A stretch of 64,000 bases of DNA from Arcuatula senhousia (Eukaryota; Mollusca; Bivalvia; Mytilida; Mytilidae). Where the stretch lies: contig OZ020306.1 of assembly GCA_963971305.1 (NCBI GenBank), forward strand, positions 67,181,022 through 67,245,021. Direction: 5' to 3'. How positions within the stretch are numbered: the stretch's first letter is position 1; the number at the start of each line of letters is the position of its first letter. Of this stretch, positions 43,809 through 57,249 are shown one piece after another. The position numbers and the translations under genes were made by a program. The notes beneath the pieces were generated by a model that did not search any database, was not told the origin of the DNA, and saw nothing but the letters and a program-made list of their open reading frames with translations.

Positions 43809-46800
43809 TGCTCTTACTTCAAAGTATGTAAAGTTTAGTACTAGTATTTAAGGATGTTTGCTGCTATTATTGAAAAAACAACGTCGCTGCAGACCTATAT
43901 CTAGGTATAGTCACGATGTTAAACTCCCTAGTCAGTCATTATTGAAAAATTTGACACCTAACATGAAAAGATATAGGTAAAGGATTAAAATCAGTAAAAA
44001 CATTTAATACATGTAGGCCAGCGACCTTATCTTCAAGATAAATGACATTACAATTTTGGCAGGAAATGTTTTCTCTGACTTTTTCATAGGTTTAGCATTA
44101 GCACTATTTACCTGTTAGAACCTATGGCAGAATAAATAAGATTTGTTTTTATTCTGTAAATTTTTTCTTAATGATATATAAAGACTTTGATTGAAGGTAA
44201 AAGGGGAGTTTAGGAGCAAAAGTTTAACTTTATTTTAATGATTAAAACCAAGAATTCTGACAAAAAAATGGCAGAATTCGCAAAAGATCAGCAAGTGTCC
44301 TTAATACTGAATACAACATGTTAAAATATATATGAAACTAGTACCACATAACTGGTCATGTTTGCAGTGTGAATTTTTTTCGGATTGGAATGAAAATTCT
44401 GTGAATTTATTTTCTGGGATTTAAATTTTTGCGGTTATAATCTTTCTTCACAGATAAGATTGCTACATACTTTTAACTTGTTAAAAAAAACGATTTTAGA
44501 TTCTATGGTTGAATGTCAACTGTGAAAAAAATGCAAAAATTAAAATAAAATAAAATTAGATTACAGCAAAATACCAGTATAATATGCTGTATATGAAGCA
44601 AAGGACATTTTCAACATCTGTGGTATAATTTTTGTTTAATATCTGATCTGACATTGAAGAAGTTAGATTTTTATTACCGGTTAATTGAAGAATGGACACA
44701 CACCCCTTGACCACACCTTTTAAAATACTGAAAAGGATTAATAGAAATATATCTTGAAAGTGTCATTGTTTATGTCTATAAATTTACTTATAAAGTAGTT
44801 GCCTTGTTCAAAATTGATTGTTTCAATTTTTTCAAAACAATTTTTATCTAAAACAATGAGGTTGTAATTTAAAATGTTTTTTTTAATTTCTTTTATTGAT
44901 AGTTGAAAAATTTTACATTTACATGTGAGTAAGTTACGAAGATAAGCATTTTTTGTTTCCTTTTCACATTTTTAAAAATGTAATATGGATTTAATGTACA
45001 CGACACAACCCCAGTAAACCCTCTTGTTATGTGTATGTGTTCAAGATTTACCATGTTATGTCATTTTGTTATTATTTTCAATTTATTCTTATTGATAATA
45101 AAAGACATGCATTTTTTTCATTAAGAATTTTACTTAAATCTAGTTGTATTATTTCAAGCTTTTTTTAATAAGAATTTCAATGTTGTTTTAAAAGTATGAC
45201 ATACATGACTAATACATGTGCAATTGATGTTTTAGGTAAAGTTTTGTCTTTGTTATGTTTTAGAAAAGTATACATTTTTCACATGTTTTGTGTTCTTAGT
45301 AAACTGGACATTTAGTTAGCAGTGTTTTGGAAACAGGTCAGTGTGTCAGAATGATGCAAGTAACTTTGCATCAGACATGTAGAAATCTTGTGCTTATTGT
45401 CTTGTGGATCAACTTTAATGGTTAAAAATTATGAATCAAACATAAAACTGTTGCATTACAGCTAAAAATGAATTCCTCATATCTTACAAATTTTGAGACA
45501 ATAATGAAATAAGGAGTTGAATAATAATAAATTGTTTTTTCCTGTTAAATAATTTTTGCTTATGAGGCTAAAAGTATCAAACTTGCCCTTCTTGATGCAC
45601 ACAGGGCTGTCTGTGATTAAATCAATCCCATATACAAAAAGCCATGTATTTATAAATTTTTCCATAATTTAAAAATAATGTGAAAGGGTATTTCTACTAA
45701 AAAAATTGGGTTATTCATATGGGAAAAAATATGAACCTAGAAGCTATCTAACTTATTTTTATTCCATTTTCTGCAATGAAAAAAAAAAAAGATTTAATCT
45801 AGATCTGAAATCCAAATTAATTTTGTAAAGTTTAAAATTGTTGATATATTTGTTAATGATTATCTTCTACATGTATATACATGTATATTGTTTATTATAT
45901 TACAAGATTTTGTTTTACAATTTATAGCCGTCCAGATTTCTAACTTTGTTAATCAATTAATGCAATTTGTTATATTTTTACCAAGTATATCTATCTATAT
46001 ATTGTTTTCTAATATGTTTTTTTTTTGTATTTATAACCAATTTGGAAAAAAAAGTTATCAGGTGTATTATATGACAAACTAAAATTATTGCCAAGCATTT
46101 GGAATAAAAAGATTCTGTACAAGACTATGTTAAAGTTACATTGGTTTATTATCAAAAGACAAGTGATTACAGAACTTAATTTTGACAAAACTAATAATTT
46201 AAGGGGGTACCCAACACTAAGCCTATAATAGAATTGTGTTGTTTAGTTTTCTTCAAGTTTTACAGAATTATGTACTTCAATAAAATAAATTCATTTGCTT
46301 AAACTAAAAAAAAAAATTGAACCATAGGTTTCTCAAAAAATTTTCATTGAATATAATGGAATTTCAACACTTTCCATTTTGATCAGTGATAAGCTTGACT
46401 TATTGGTATGAAATTGCTTTACTAAAACATTCAAGTGATATTTAAGAATTGTCTCCCTTGCATGTTCTGTTCCCCCTTAAACATACTTATTTTACAGGTA
46501 CTTATTTTCACAATTTACAATTTCTCCCAAGTTTAGGAGTATTTAACTTTGCATTTTCTGACATTGTTCTATTTGTAGATGCATATATATGTACATTTAT
46601 AGTAAGCATTATGCACAGTGTTTACATTCAGACCAACCATTTCAAACAATACTTTTTTGGGGAGGGGTTAAATCTGGAACATTTCTATCTATTTCTAGAG
46701 CTTATGTTATCATTAATCACACTGTTAATGTTAATCCATTATACATGTTACCAAATAAAAAGTTGTTGTTGTTTTTATTGTGTTTGATATGTTAAATGTC

Positions 46801-46904
46801 AATCCTTTAGAAGAAATTAGTATTAACAGGATGGTCACTAATAGTGGCAGATGCAGAGGGGGCGTATGCACCCCTTTTAGATTGAGAAATTTTATTTTTT
46901 TGCC
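43809..46904. other. ANKS3 3' region and intergenic DNA
   Basis: AT-rich with several AATAAA hexamers (for example about 44131, 45097 and 46280); the true polyadenylation site cannot be chosen. No other gene seen. Short open frames here are chance. Confidence 0.45.
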
Positions 46905-47312
46905 CCCGCAACGACATGTCCGGGGGCATTAAGTTTTACTCATGTCCGTCTGTTCGTACATACGTCTGTACGTACGTACATCTGTCCGTACGAATTTCCG
47001 TCAAGCTTTTCTCAGAAACCGTAAGTGGGAATAATTTGAAACTTAGTAAGATAGTTCAGTATGACAAACTATACGTCCTAAGCAAGTTTTAGACCTGTCA
47101 GACATCTACTTCCTGTTTGGGACTGGATTGATACCAAAATCGACATGAAAATTTCCGTCAAGCTTTTCTCAGAAACCATACATGGGAATGATTTGAAACT
47201 TGGTAGGATGGTCTAGTATGATAAACTATGCGTCCTAAGCGACTTTCAGACCTGTCAAACTTCAACTTTTTATTTGAGGCCAGCGGGGGCATCTGTGTCC
47301 CATGGACACATT
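46905..47312. repeat. HINE-like element, GCCCCCG family, inverted copy
   Basis: Reverse orientation relative to 945-1490: GCCCCCGCAACGACATGTCC, a GTACGTACGTAC microsatellite, then about two core units with CGTCAAGCTTTTCTCAGAAA. Confidence 0.72.
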
Positions 47313-47836
47313 CTAAAATTGACCAAGCTACTTTATATTTTGATCAAAAAGTTGATCGATGTTTTTGCAATTACACCCAGTTTCATGACACTCTGGAACT
47401 TCCCCTGATTGAAAGGATGGTAACTCATAAATTTTTTTCAATCATGGATTTTATGCATTGTGGTGGAAATGATAGATAATATAGTCTAGTTTCTGAAAGG
47501 GCAAAAAGACAAACCATATGTCTGTGTTCTCATTTCTAAGATATACAACAGAAAAAAATTAGCGGGAAATTGGACTCTTCATATTTTACATAAGTTTTCA
47601 TTGTGACCTTATTGACTTTTATACATTTTAAGGTCTTTACAATCAAATAATGAAATAAAAATTTGGGGTTAGTTGTCTTCCGAATTTTGACTGAAATTCT
47701 AAAGCATGAAGAGTGTCCATCACTGTCAAATTGTGATTCGTTTTCCATGTAAACCTAAGTTTTTCGTTAGTTTTAAAACACATGTAAACCCAACATTTTC
47801 CTAAGTAAACACAGCCGTTTAAGCATAGCCAGTGCC

Positions 47837-48728
47837 TTTTTAGCTCACCTGGGCCAAAGGTCCATGTGAGCTTATACAATCATTTGGCCTCCGTCGTCAT
47901 CGTTGTCGTCATCGTTGTCATCGTCTGTCAACAATTTTTCAAACGTCATTTAGTCCAACACCATAAGTCCAATTGCAACCAAATTTCGTTCGGATTTTTG
48001 ATTCTTAAAAACATGGCCGCCATGGCTAAAAATAGAACATCATTTTTACAGCATTTCATCATTACAATAAAATCGTTAAATTGTCTAACACCATGCATCC
48101 ATTTACATTTAAACTTGGTACAGTTGTTTATTAGCATGAGTGCTACAAAACTGTCGTTTGGATTTTTGATTTTTAAACAAAACATGGCTGCCATGGCTGA
48201 AAATCGAACATAGGGGTAAACTCTAGTTTTTGCAAATAACTCAAAAAAGGTTACAGATATCAAAATTGTGATGGAAGCAAAAGTGATCAGCACATCAAGA
48301 TCTACCAGCTCTGCAATTCTCAAGAAAATCCAATTACCTATGTAGGAGTTATTGCCCTTTTTCCGATTTTTTTCCAAACTTTGCACTTTTAAAGCTCAAT
48401 ATCTTGAAAACTAATAAAGTTATTTTAAAAATCTAAATTGCATTTTGTTTAGCACATCAAGATCTTAAAAAACTGTAGACGGTCAATTCTGTAGGACTGT
48501 TCCTTTTAGGAGTTTTTTTCCTTAGAACGTCAAAATTGACCATTTTCATATATGTAAAATTGAAAGTTAACACAATATGTTCTTTCAAATTGGCAGTGTT
48601 GCAAAACATTCATAGTATATATTATGCAGCATTCAGTTAAACCTTTTACTTTATGACTATTTCAATATCAATAGGCTTATAATTTAGGCATTTAAGTCAG
48701 GTGAGCAATTCAGGCTCCTGCCTCTTGT
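47837..48728. repeat. HINE-like element, AGCTCACC family
   Basis: Starts TTTTTAGCTCACC with GGGCCAAAGGTCC hairpin and a GTCGTCATCGTTGTC microsatellite. Core closest to 28571-29712 (ACATGGCCGCCATGGCTAAA). Ends CAGGTGAGCAATTCAGGCTC and CCTCTTGT. Confidence 0.75.
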
Positions 48729-48743
48729 TATAGTTATAGACAA

Positions 48744-49406
48744 GGGGTGGTGTTCTCGAAGCATTCTTATCTTTAGGGCCCTTCCCAAGTCTGTCTTTAG
48801 AGGCTTCCTAAACTTAAGTCATGTTCTCGAAGGTCTCTCAATTTGGGATACTCCGTAATTTTTCTCCTAACTTTAGGACACCTAGGTAGGTGACTTAAGA
48901 CGTTCCAAACGTATTCCAATGCTAAATATAGTTTAAATAATTAATTTCTGATACCGAATTTAGCTGAAAATTATGTTATACATATACCGGTATGCAAGAA
49001 ACACCAATATGTTGTCAGGAATAGATTTTGAATGCTTTATGTTATTGAAAAAAATATATCAACAATGTTAGAAGTATACGGCGTAAATAATGATAATATA
49101 TTATCTTATATAAGTATCATTTCTTCATTAACTTGTTATTTTTTTCTTGAAATGTTCAGTTTTAATTGCTAAACAAAAACAAACACAAGAAATCATCGAT
49201 CATTAATTGAACTTTTTTCATGTAGTCGTGTTTTCACCTGCCGTTTAAATACTAGTAGAATGAAAATATAGTTAGGAGTGCCTAAGTTTAGAAGTTACTG
49301 AGATTGCTTCGAGAACACGCCTAAGCATTTCTTTAGTCATTCCTAACTATTTGCCTAAGTTCCCTTCTTATGGCCTTTCTTAGGACAGCTTCGAGAACAC
49401 CACCCC
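48744..49406. mobile_element. Inverted-repeat element with 19-bp perfect ends
   Basis: GGGGTGGTGTTCTCGAAGC (48744-48762) is the exact reverse complement of 49388-49406. Partial copies of the end motif (TGTTCTCGAAGG, GCTTCGAGAACACGCC) lie inside each end, and CCTAAGTT/CTTAGG motifs repeat between them. No transposase; non-autonomous DNA transposon of unknown superfamily. Confidence 0.7.
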
Positions 49407-49619
49407 AGGTTATATTCCATCTCAGGATCAATACCTTCCAAGTCCATTCCTAATTTTTCAGATCTGGTTGCCTCGGTAATTAACTACATGTAGCACAAAA
49501 CAGATGTTTTACCTTTTTTGTCCAGAAATTATGAACTGAACCCATAAGTTCAAAGTTCAATGTCATTTGGCAGTCATAATGCTACCCCGCACTCGCACAT
49601 CCTTTTATGATCATACTCC

Positions 49620-49700
49620 TAGTCCATCAGCCAACTCTGAAAAGACGTCATATTTAAAAGTTGAGTGGATACCCCCGTAGACCGATTTTTTATGGTACAA
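49620..49700 (-). repeat. Inverted pair, left member
   Basis: GGATACCCCCGTAGACCGAT and AGTCCATCAGCCA recur inverted at 53545-53625. They may be the ends of a roughly 4-kb composite or two separate copies of one element. Confidence 0.5.
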
Positions 49701-49829
49701 AAATTTAGTATTACATCTAAGCTTCATAATTCCAAATGTTATACTTGTATAAAATATGCGGAAAATAGCGTAAAAATCATTTTTCTGGACCCTCTGGTGA
49801 GCAATTGAAAAGTAGTCATTCATTTATTT

Positions 49830-51560
49830 TCAATAAATTGAACATGGGGTTGAAAAACTTCAATTACTGTTTTATAAATTTTTAGTATGCATAGGGATTA
49901 TTGACTTAGGAAAAGAATTTGCATCATAACAATGTCTAAAAAAGATATTTTTTTAGATTTAAAATTGCTAATTATTACGTTCAAAATTTCCCTATTTTTA
50001 CAATTTGCGAATGTCTTCCTATGACTTCGCACGTATCACAGGTAAAATTTACTCAACAAGATTCACCTAATTACAATGGTCACAATTAAAAATATTAAAA
50101 CCACCAGGATTTGATAAAAAACAGTGTTTTACAGAAAAATCCATTTTTAATGTCCATGTGCGGATTGTAATGGTTTGACCGATATGGTTTTATTTTTAAA
50201 ATTATTAAATGTGAAGGTCACTTTTTCTATTTTTAGAATCAATATTTTTATGATTTTAAGTCATTTCTATGGTATTTTTTTTAAAACCAACATAAAAAAA
50301 GTTATATTACAGTAAAGGTGATTTTTTTACGTTATTGAAAACAAAGTTATAACCAATTAATCACGTTTTCTTGTTTTTGGCCTGTTAGACTTTACTTTAG
50401 GTCAGGTGCGTTTGACTTTATTTATACTTATATGAAATATTTACATTACTTTTTACTTATAACTTATCTATTCTTTATTTTTTGGCAACAATTTATATCG
50501 AGCTGTCGCCTTAAAATAATGTTACGATGTCGTTTTGTAAATTTAGGTTTTTTTTTTTCCAATTCTATTGTTATGAAATCAAAGAATGGATGAGGGGGTT
50601 GGTGTTTTCCTAAAATAATATTATGAATCTGAATTTTGATGAAAAATATTTAAGTATCAGAGGATAAAATATTTTGAAGAAGGATTTCTGCCATATAAAA
50701 TAATGCTAATAATGAAAACAAAAATTTGTCTCGAGACACCTTTATGAAAAAATAATTGTCTGATCGGAACAAACCCACCCCCCTCTTTCCGTGGTAATGG
50801 TCTGTCTCATAAAAAAAGAGTACTAGAAGACAAGAAGTCCTCATTGATGATGGATTTTTACAATACTGCATTCCATTTTTAAGATTTAACAGCAATGTCA
50901 TCTCATTCCTAAACATTCCCAAAGACTCCGCCACATACACAGACGAACAATTACGATTTTTCGGACGATTGCTGTTGTTAAGAATCAAAAGCACACCAAA
51001 GTTCCTCAGGCAATACTGGTACTGGTCAGCTGTAAATGAATAGAAAATGGTGCTGAAGCTTTTTCCATTGCAAAGGGCACGTTGATCTTCATGTACCAGC
51101 ATATGTTCTTAACCTTGAAGTGTCTGTTCCCATAGAAAGTTTGTATCCGTTTGCTCAGTTACTTTGTCCCAAACGATGTCAGAATTTTGTAATTTTGTCT
51201 TTAAAGTATTCTGTTAACAGGAAGAAGTTGAGTAATTCCTTAACTCTATTAAGAAATATAGAGTTAAGTTACATAAAAATTGAGACGGAATACTTAATAA
51301 CTTTGCGGAGCGACGCTCGATTTAAGAAGACGAACAATCAAAAAGTGAGCCTATGTATGTCGCTTCTGTCTAATGTTACTGGCGACACACAAAGAATACA
51401 AGCATTTTAGGTCTACAGAAACTTATATCATTAGTGTACCATTATTTCTTTTTTTATGTAATATCATGAAAAATGGGAAACACTGAAATCAGCAATATTA
51501 GAAACCACACAAATTGTAAGATTACAGTATTCGCATTTTAACACAAAATCAGGACAAGTA
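49830..51560. other. Intergenic, nothing recognised
   Basis: AT-rich. An open frame at 50650-51102 (minus, 150 codons) has no recognisable domain and lies beside a transposon relic, so it is not called as a gene. Confidence 0.4.
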
Positions 51561-51583
51561 GTTTTCTTTGATTTTTTTTAGAA

Positions 51584-52345
51584 ATTTTGAATGCAGTATA
51601 AGACGGGACATATTGTACTCGTGGAGAACTAGACTAGCTATCTCTTTCTATCTCACGTTCCGATATACAAGTATTGATAATGTCCTTTCACTGAAAAATT
51701 CTCTATTTGGTGACTTTCTCCATCTCATATATCCTCAGGAACCTGAGATAAGGGACACAATGGATTTTAGGAAGTCTGCTTCATATTTAGATTTATACAT
51801 CTCGTAATTGACTCTCAAGGAATACTTCAACAAAGCTCTATGACAAACGTGATGACTTCAACTTTCCCTTTTTGTGTAGCAACATTCCGTCCGCCCCGGC
51901 TTATGAAGTGTTCGTATCACAGTTGATTCGTTATTCCAGAGCTTGCGGCAATTACATCGATTCCTTGGCAGAGCGTCACGTTTGACACAGAAAAGGCTAA
52001 CACAGGGTTATGTTGCTCCACGGTTGATGTCTTCACTCAAGAAATTGTATGGTAGACACCGTGCACTCGTAGACAATCTCTCAAATGAGTGCAGATGTTG
52101 GTTTGTCTTATAGAAATTTGTTTTGTCTTCCTTTACCAGATTTGACACACTGAATTGAAAATTAGCAACACGACGGATGTGCTGTAGCAGCCAAAAACCG
52201 CTTACTCTTCCGGAGCACCCGAGTTAACTCTTGTTACGACTTGAGTTGGCGTTGTTGATTTCCGTTCGGTTGATTTTGTGTTTTGTGTTTCTTCGTGCTG
52301 TTCTTGCTCATGTTTACCGGTTTTGTCGTTGCCCTTTCGGACTTT
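51584..52345 (+). pseudogene. Reverse transcriptase relic and 3' tail
   Basis: The translated pieces (FYLTFRY, NVLSLKNSLFGDFLHLIYP, FRKSASYLDLYIS) parallel the better copy at 59012-59731 but have frameshifts, a stop at about 51807, and the catalytic YIDD replaced by TSIDN. The 3' tail with CGACGGATGTGCTGTAGCAG and CCGCTTACTCTTCCGGAGCA matches 59730-59990 and 42302-42560. Confidence 0.7.
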
Positions 52346-52349
52346 TGAC

Positions 52350-53540
52350 ACTCGAATGCCCTATTTGTGCCTGTTTGCTTCTTTCAATTCATTCGTCAGT
52401 TAGCACAATCACTAACTTCAATGGTTTGGTGATTTCAACTTCGTTTAGTTAACTTCTTTCTGGGAAAAATTGACCAAGCTCTACGACATTGCTCAGCAGC
52501 ATAAAAAAGTTCACAATAAAAAGGCCTGTTTTTCAAAATATATTTATTTACGATTGTAATGAGAGTTTCTTTTTTGTTGTTTTAGAAGTACGCTTATTGC
52601 TTTGAATTTCGTTAAAATCTAGATTCTTTAGAAGACGGTACAGGAAACAACTGCCAACAATGAAGAAGCTAAATATGGATCTTCAAAGTATTTACAAATA
52701 TACTAGTAGTAATTTCAAAAGGCAAAACAATCATAACAAAGCGTCAAATAAATGTAAAAAAAAAGATCCATATAGAACTTTATTAATTGGCTGGCATATT
52801 TCCTCGATAACAGTAACTTTGTATCCCTTTTCTAACTAAGTACAACAAACGGTCAAACATGCAGCGCCATTATTGTATATGTTGTATGCTGCCTTGCAAA
52901 ATGATCCAAAATGCACATGTACGTGTAATTATGGCAACTTTTAAACGACAATTAAGACTAAAGTTCTTATATTCTGATACTATAGTTTCAAAAAGGTCAA
53001 ATATATAAACTAAAATTGAAAAATATATAATGAAACACATTATGTTGATCATTTGTATTTACACATGAAAAAAATATAGATTTCAGGCGACTGGGGCTAC
53101 ATTCATAAATACCGAAACTTTTCAACCGGTACCACAAATATTTTAATGGAATTGTTTTATTTAATTTGTTATGTTGTAGGTAGATTCTTTCCACAAAATA
53201 TTCCACCTAGCTATCCTATTTTTTTTATGAAATGAAAAAAGAAAATGAAAAAAAACTCATTTTAGTCATTCCTTGTATTATCTCCCTTTAAGACTTCTTT
53301 GAGTGAAAATTTTAACAAACTTTTGTCTGTCGTTGGTTGTCAGGACAACATTTAATATGTTAAAAGTTTTCTTTTCAATAGTATTGTAGTAGACTTAGTA
53401 TAATAGAATGTTTTATAAGGGTTGAAATTTTTTGACAGTTTATAGTACCCCTAAAGGGGCCTCTGTTATACCAGTTTCCGCATCTTTTTGCAAAGTATAA
53501 CAAGTTGCAAAATAAAGTTCACATGTTTGTCTTTTGATTT
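52350..53540. other. Intergenic, nothing recognised
   Basis: No supported gene or repeat apart from AT-rich sequence. Confidence 0.4.
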
Positions 53541-53544
53541 CTGC

Positions 53545-53625
53545 AATAAAAAATCGGTCTACAGGGGTATCCATTCAAATTATTTTTTTCCGGACCTGGC
53601 TGATGGACTATCCAATATACCAATG
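53545..53625 (+). repeat. Inverted pair, right member
   Basis: AAAAATCGGTCTACAGGGGT and GGCTGATGGACTA pair with 49620-49700. Confidence 0.5.
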
Positions 53626-53803
53626 CCGAAGGATGAAAACGTGTAGACACCAAGAAGATATGACCTTAAGATCAAAGGTCAGGACCGTTTGTAATCTTTT
53701 GTCATTAACGTACACATATTTTCATGATCAAACACAAACATGCCAAATATGCACAAATCAAATGATGAACAATAAATCCTCACAATTTTAGGGTTTTTAG
53801 CTC

Positions 53804-54920
53804 ACCTGGACCAAAGGTCCAGGTGAGCTATTGCGATCACTTGGCGTCCGTCGTCGTCGGCGTCTGTCCTCTGTTAACAATTTTTCAAAAATCTTCTCCT
53901 CTGAAACTACCGAACAGAACTTAGTATGATTGATCCTTAGGATGTCCTGTACAAAAGTTGTGTTTCGATTTTTGATCCGTCTTAAAACATGGCCGCCGTG
54001 GCTAAAAAATAGACCGGGGGGTCAGACTACTGTTTTTGGCTTGTAAATCAAAAAGTTTAAGAGATAGATGAAATCTGATGCCACCCTGCTGCTTCAGCAT
54101 CAAAAGTTCTACAAAAGTCTCCATAAGGTCGAAGTTGTCAGATCATCCCTTACAGGGGTTACAACCCCTTAAAGGCGAAAAAATAGTGTATTTGGCCTAT
54201 AGAATGAAAACTATTGCAGATTGAGAAAAGCTGTTGCTTGCCTAAATTTTTAGCTCAATTAGCTCTACAAAAGTCTTCATTGGGTCGAAGTTGTCGGATG
54301 ACCCCTTATAGGGGTTACAGTCCCTTAAAGGCGAAAAATAGTGTTTTTGGCCAATAGAATGAAAACTATTGCAGATAGAGAAAAGCTGTTGCTTGCTTAA
54401 TTGTTCTGCTCATTTACCTCTAGAAAAGTCGTCATAGGGTCAAAGTTGTCAGATGACCCCTTATATATGTAGGGGTTACAGCCCCTTAAAGGCGAAAATT
54501 AGTGTTTTTGGCCTATAGCAGATAGAGAAAAGCTGTTGCTTGCTTAGATGTTCAGCTCATTTAGCTCTACAAAAGCATTCATAGGGTTGAAGTTGTCGGA
54601 TGACCCCTTATAGGGATTACAGCCCCTAAAGTAACATGTTTTTGGCTTATATAATGAAAACTATGGCAGATAAAGAAATGTTGTTGTTTGCTTAAATGTT
54701 CAGTTCATTAAGCTCTTAACAAAAGTCTCCATAGGGTCAAAGTGTTCAGATGGCCCTTAAAATAATATTTTGCACGTTTTTGGCCTACAGAATGAAAACT
54801 ATTCATGGAAGAGAAAAACTGTTGCTTGCTTAAATGTTCGGCTTATTTAGCTATACAAAGTTCTTTATAGGGTTGACATCAAGACAAGGTGAGCGATGCA
54901 GGCTCCTGGGAGCCTCTTGT
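53804..54920. repeat. HINE-like element, AGCTCACC/AGGCTCC family
   Basis: Reverse of 2328-3802: TTTTTAGCTCACCTGGACC with hairpin, GTCCGTCGTCGTCGGCGTC, then about six core units with AGAAAAGCTGTTGCTTGC and GTTGTCAGATGA, ending GGAGCCTCTTGT. Confidence 0.78.
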
Positions 54921-55107
54921 GGTATGATTGGTATCACTGATAATGTGAAGTAATTTTCAAACATGTATGTTGGTCACTTTCCAACTCATATGACACATTG
55001 TCTCATATGATCATTCAATCATAATACTAAACATTCCAAATGCCAAAGATCTTTGTCAAGGGATGAAAAGATTAACCTTTATGTTTAACGTTTTCAGATG
55101 GATTTTT

Positions 55108-55568
55108 ATACGACCGCAAATTTGTGTGATTCTTTTATGTTATGGCGATGTCGTTGTCGTTTTTATCGTGGTCGCCGTCGTCTGTAGTCACTTTGGTTTC
55201 CTAGCGATAACTTTAGTGGTAGTGAACCAGGAAAATTGAATAAACACGTTTTAAAATGTTCCTGAGTGATCCAATTATTATAAAATTTGATTTTGATGTT
55301 TGTCACTACTCAATGAAGTTATTGCATTTGGGGTTTCCGACCCTTACCGTTTTAGAAAAGGACCAAAAGGGGATAAAATGGGGTTATTGACCAAAAAGTC
55401 TGCAGAATATAAGGTTTTTTATCCGATTTTGATCATTCTTTTTTAATTGTATTCCGCAATACAATATAATTATGTTTTAAAACAAAATGTTACAACAGTT
55501 TTGGTGTTTCTTGCACCGTTACATTGCTATGAGGGGTCAAAAAGGGACCACACAAAAAAAAATTCTAC
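55108..55568. repeat. Repeat starting TTTTATACGACCGCAAATTT
   Basis: TATACGACCGCAAATTT, then GTCGTTGTCG and GTCGCCGTCGTCTGTAGTC runs, followed by TGGTTTCCTAGCGATAACTT. I recall a very common mytilid repeat with this opening. Related text resumes at about 56660-57200 after the next element, suggesting a nested insertion. Confidence 0.45.
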
Positions 55569-56653
55569 TTTTTAGCCCATTTGAGCTATTGCCATCACTT
55601 TGCGTCAATCGTCGTCTGTTAACAATTTTCATAAATCTTCTCTGAAACTACGGAACAGAATTCAATGAAACTTAGTATGATTGATCCTTCGGGTGTCCTG
55701 CACAAAAGTTGTGTTTCAATTTTTGATCCGTAAAAACATGGCCGCCGTGGCTAAAAATATACCAGGGGGGGGGGTCAGACTACAAATCAAAAAGTATAAG
55801 AGATAGATGAAATCTGTAGCCACCTTACTGCTTCAGCATAAAAAGTTCTACAAAAAGTCTCCATTCGGTCGAAGTTGTCAGATGATCCATTATAGGGGTT
55901 ACAGACCCTTAAAGGTGAAAAATAGCGTTTTTCATGTTTTTGGCTTATACAACAAAAACTATTGCAGATAGAGAAAAGCTGTTGATTGCTTAAATGTTCA
56001 GCTCATTTAGCTCTACAAAAGTCTCCGTAGTGTCGAAGTTGTCAGATGACCTCTAACAGGGGTTACAGAAATGCTTTTTCATGTTTTGGCCTATGGAATG
56101 AAAACTTTTGCAGATAGAGAAAAGCTGCGCATGTTGTCAGCTCAGTTAGCTCTACAAAAGTCTCCATAGGGTTGAAGTTGTCAGATGACTCATGCCCTTA
56201 AAGGTGAAAAATAGTGTTTTCGGCCTATAGAATGTAAACTATTGCAGATAGAGAAAAGCTGTTGCTTGCCTAAATGTTCAGCTCATTTAGCTCTACAAAA
56301 GTCCTCATAAGGTCGAAGTTGTCAGATGACCCCTAATAGGCGTTACTGCCCCTTAAAGGCGAAATATGGTGTTTTTTCCTATAGAATAAAAACTATTGCA
56401 GAAAGAGAAAAGCTATTTCCTGCTTAAAAATTCTGCTCATTTAGCTCTACAAAAGTCTTTAAATGGACAAAATTGGTAGATGATCCTTAAAGGGGTTATG
56501 GCCCTTTAAATATGAAAATAGTGTTTTTTGCTCATAGCAGATAGAGAAAAGCTTTTTTCTTGCTTAAACATTAAGTCGATTTAGCTCTTCAAAAGTCTTC
56601 ATAGGGTTGATATATAGACCAGGTGAGCGATTCAGGCTACTGTGGGCCTCTTG
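55569..56653. repeat. HINE-like element, AGCTCACC family, probably nested
   Basis: Same family and orientation as 53804-54920 but more diverged (TTTAGCCCATTTGAGCTATT start; CAGGCTACTGTGGGCCTC then TTGT end), with six or seven core units. Confidence 0.7.
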
Positions 56654-57249
56654 TTTATTTGTGGTCCCATTTTAATATCTTTTTTCATTGGAATCTTTAT
56701 AAAAATCCCTGCCTGCGATTTGTAATCAGCTTTAGGTCAAAGGGGCTAAAAACGTCAAATAAGATTTTGTCTCGGCAAATAGTTTTCGATTCAAATTGTA
56801 GTTTTAGTGGGCTGACCAATTGCTATTTTGTTTTAAAATGATGTTCCTTACCACTTAAGAAAGTTTCTTAAATCACAAAGGGATTCTGGCTCCTATCGGT
56901 TCAGAAAAAAGGGGACCAAAAGAGTTAAAATGGGTGTTAAAGCAAAACTGCTATAAAACATTTATTTTTCATACGTTTTTATTCCTTTTTTCATTTTATT
57001 ACTCAATAAATTCTGTCAACAAAATGTAGGCGCAGTTTTTATGTATCTTGCACTGTTGCTACGGGGCCACACCCGAAGAAACGACTTTTTTATTTCATTT
57101 GTGTTCCGATTTTCAAAATCGTTTTTTGATTTGAATCCTTGTAAACACCCTGCCAGCGTTTTTCAATCAAATTGGCAATATCTCCTTCCATTTTTGAGTA
57201 AGTGATCAAAGGTGCCAAAAGGGCCTTATGATTTTCCTTGAAGGTTGGT

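Noticed and set aside
50650..51102. 150-codon minus-strand frame
   Set aside because: No domain or splice support; lies next to a transposon relic and is probably chance or transposon-derived.
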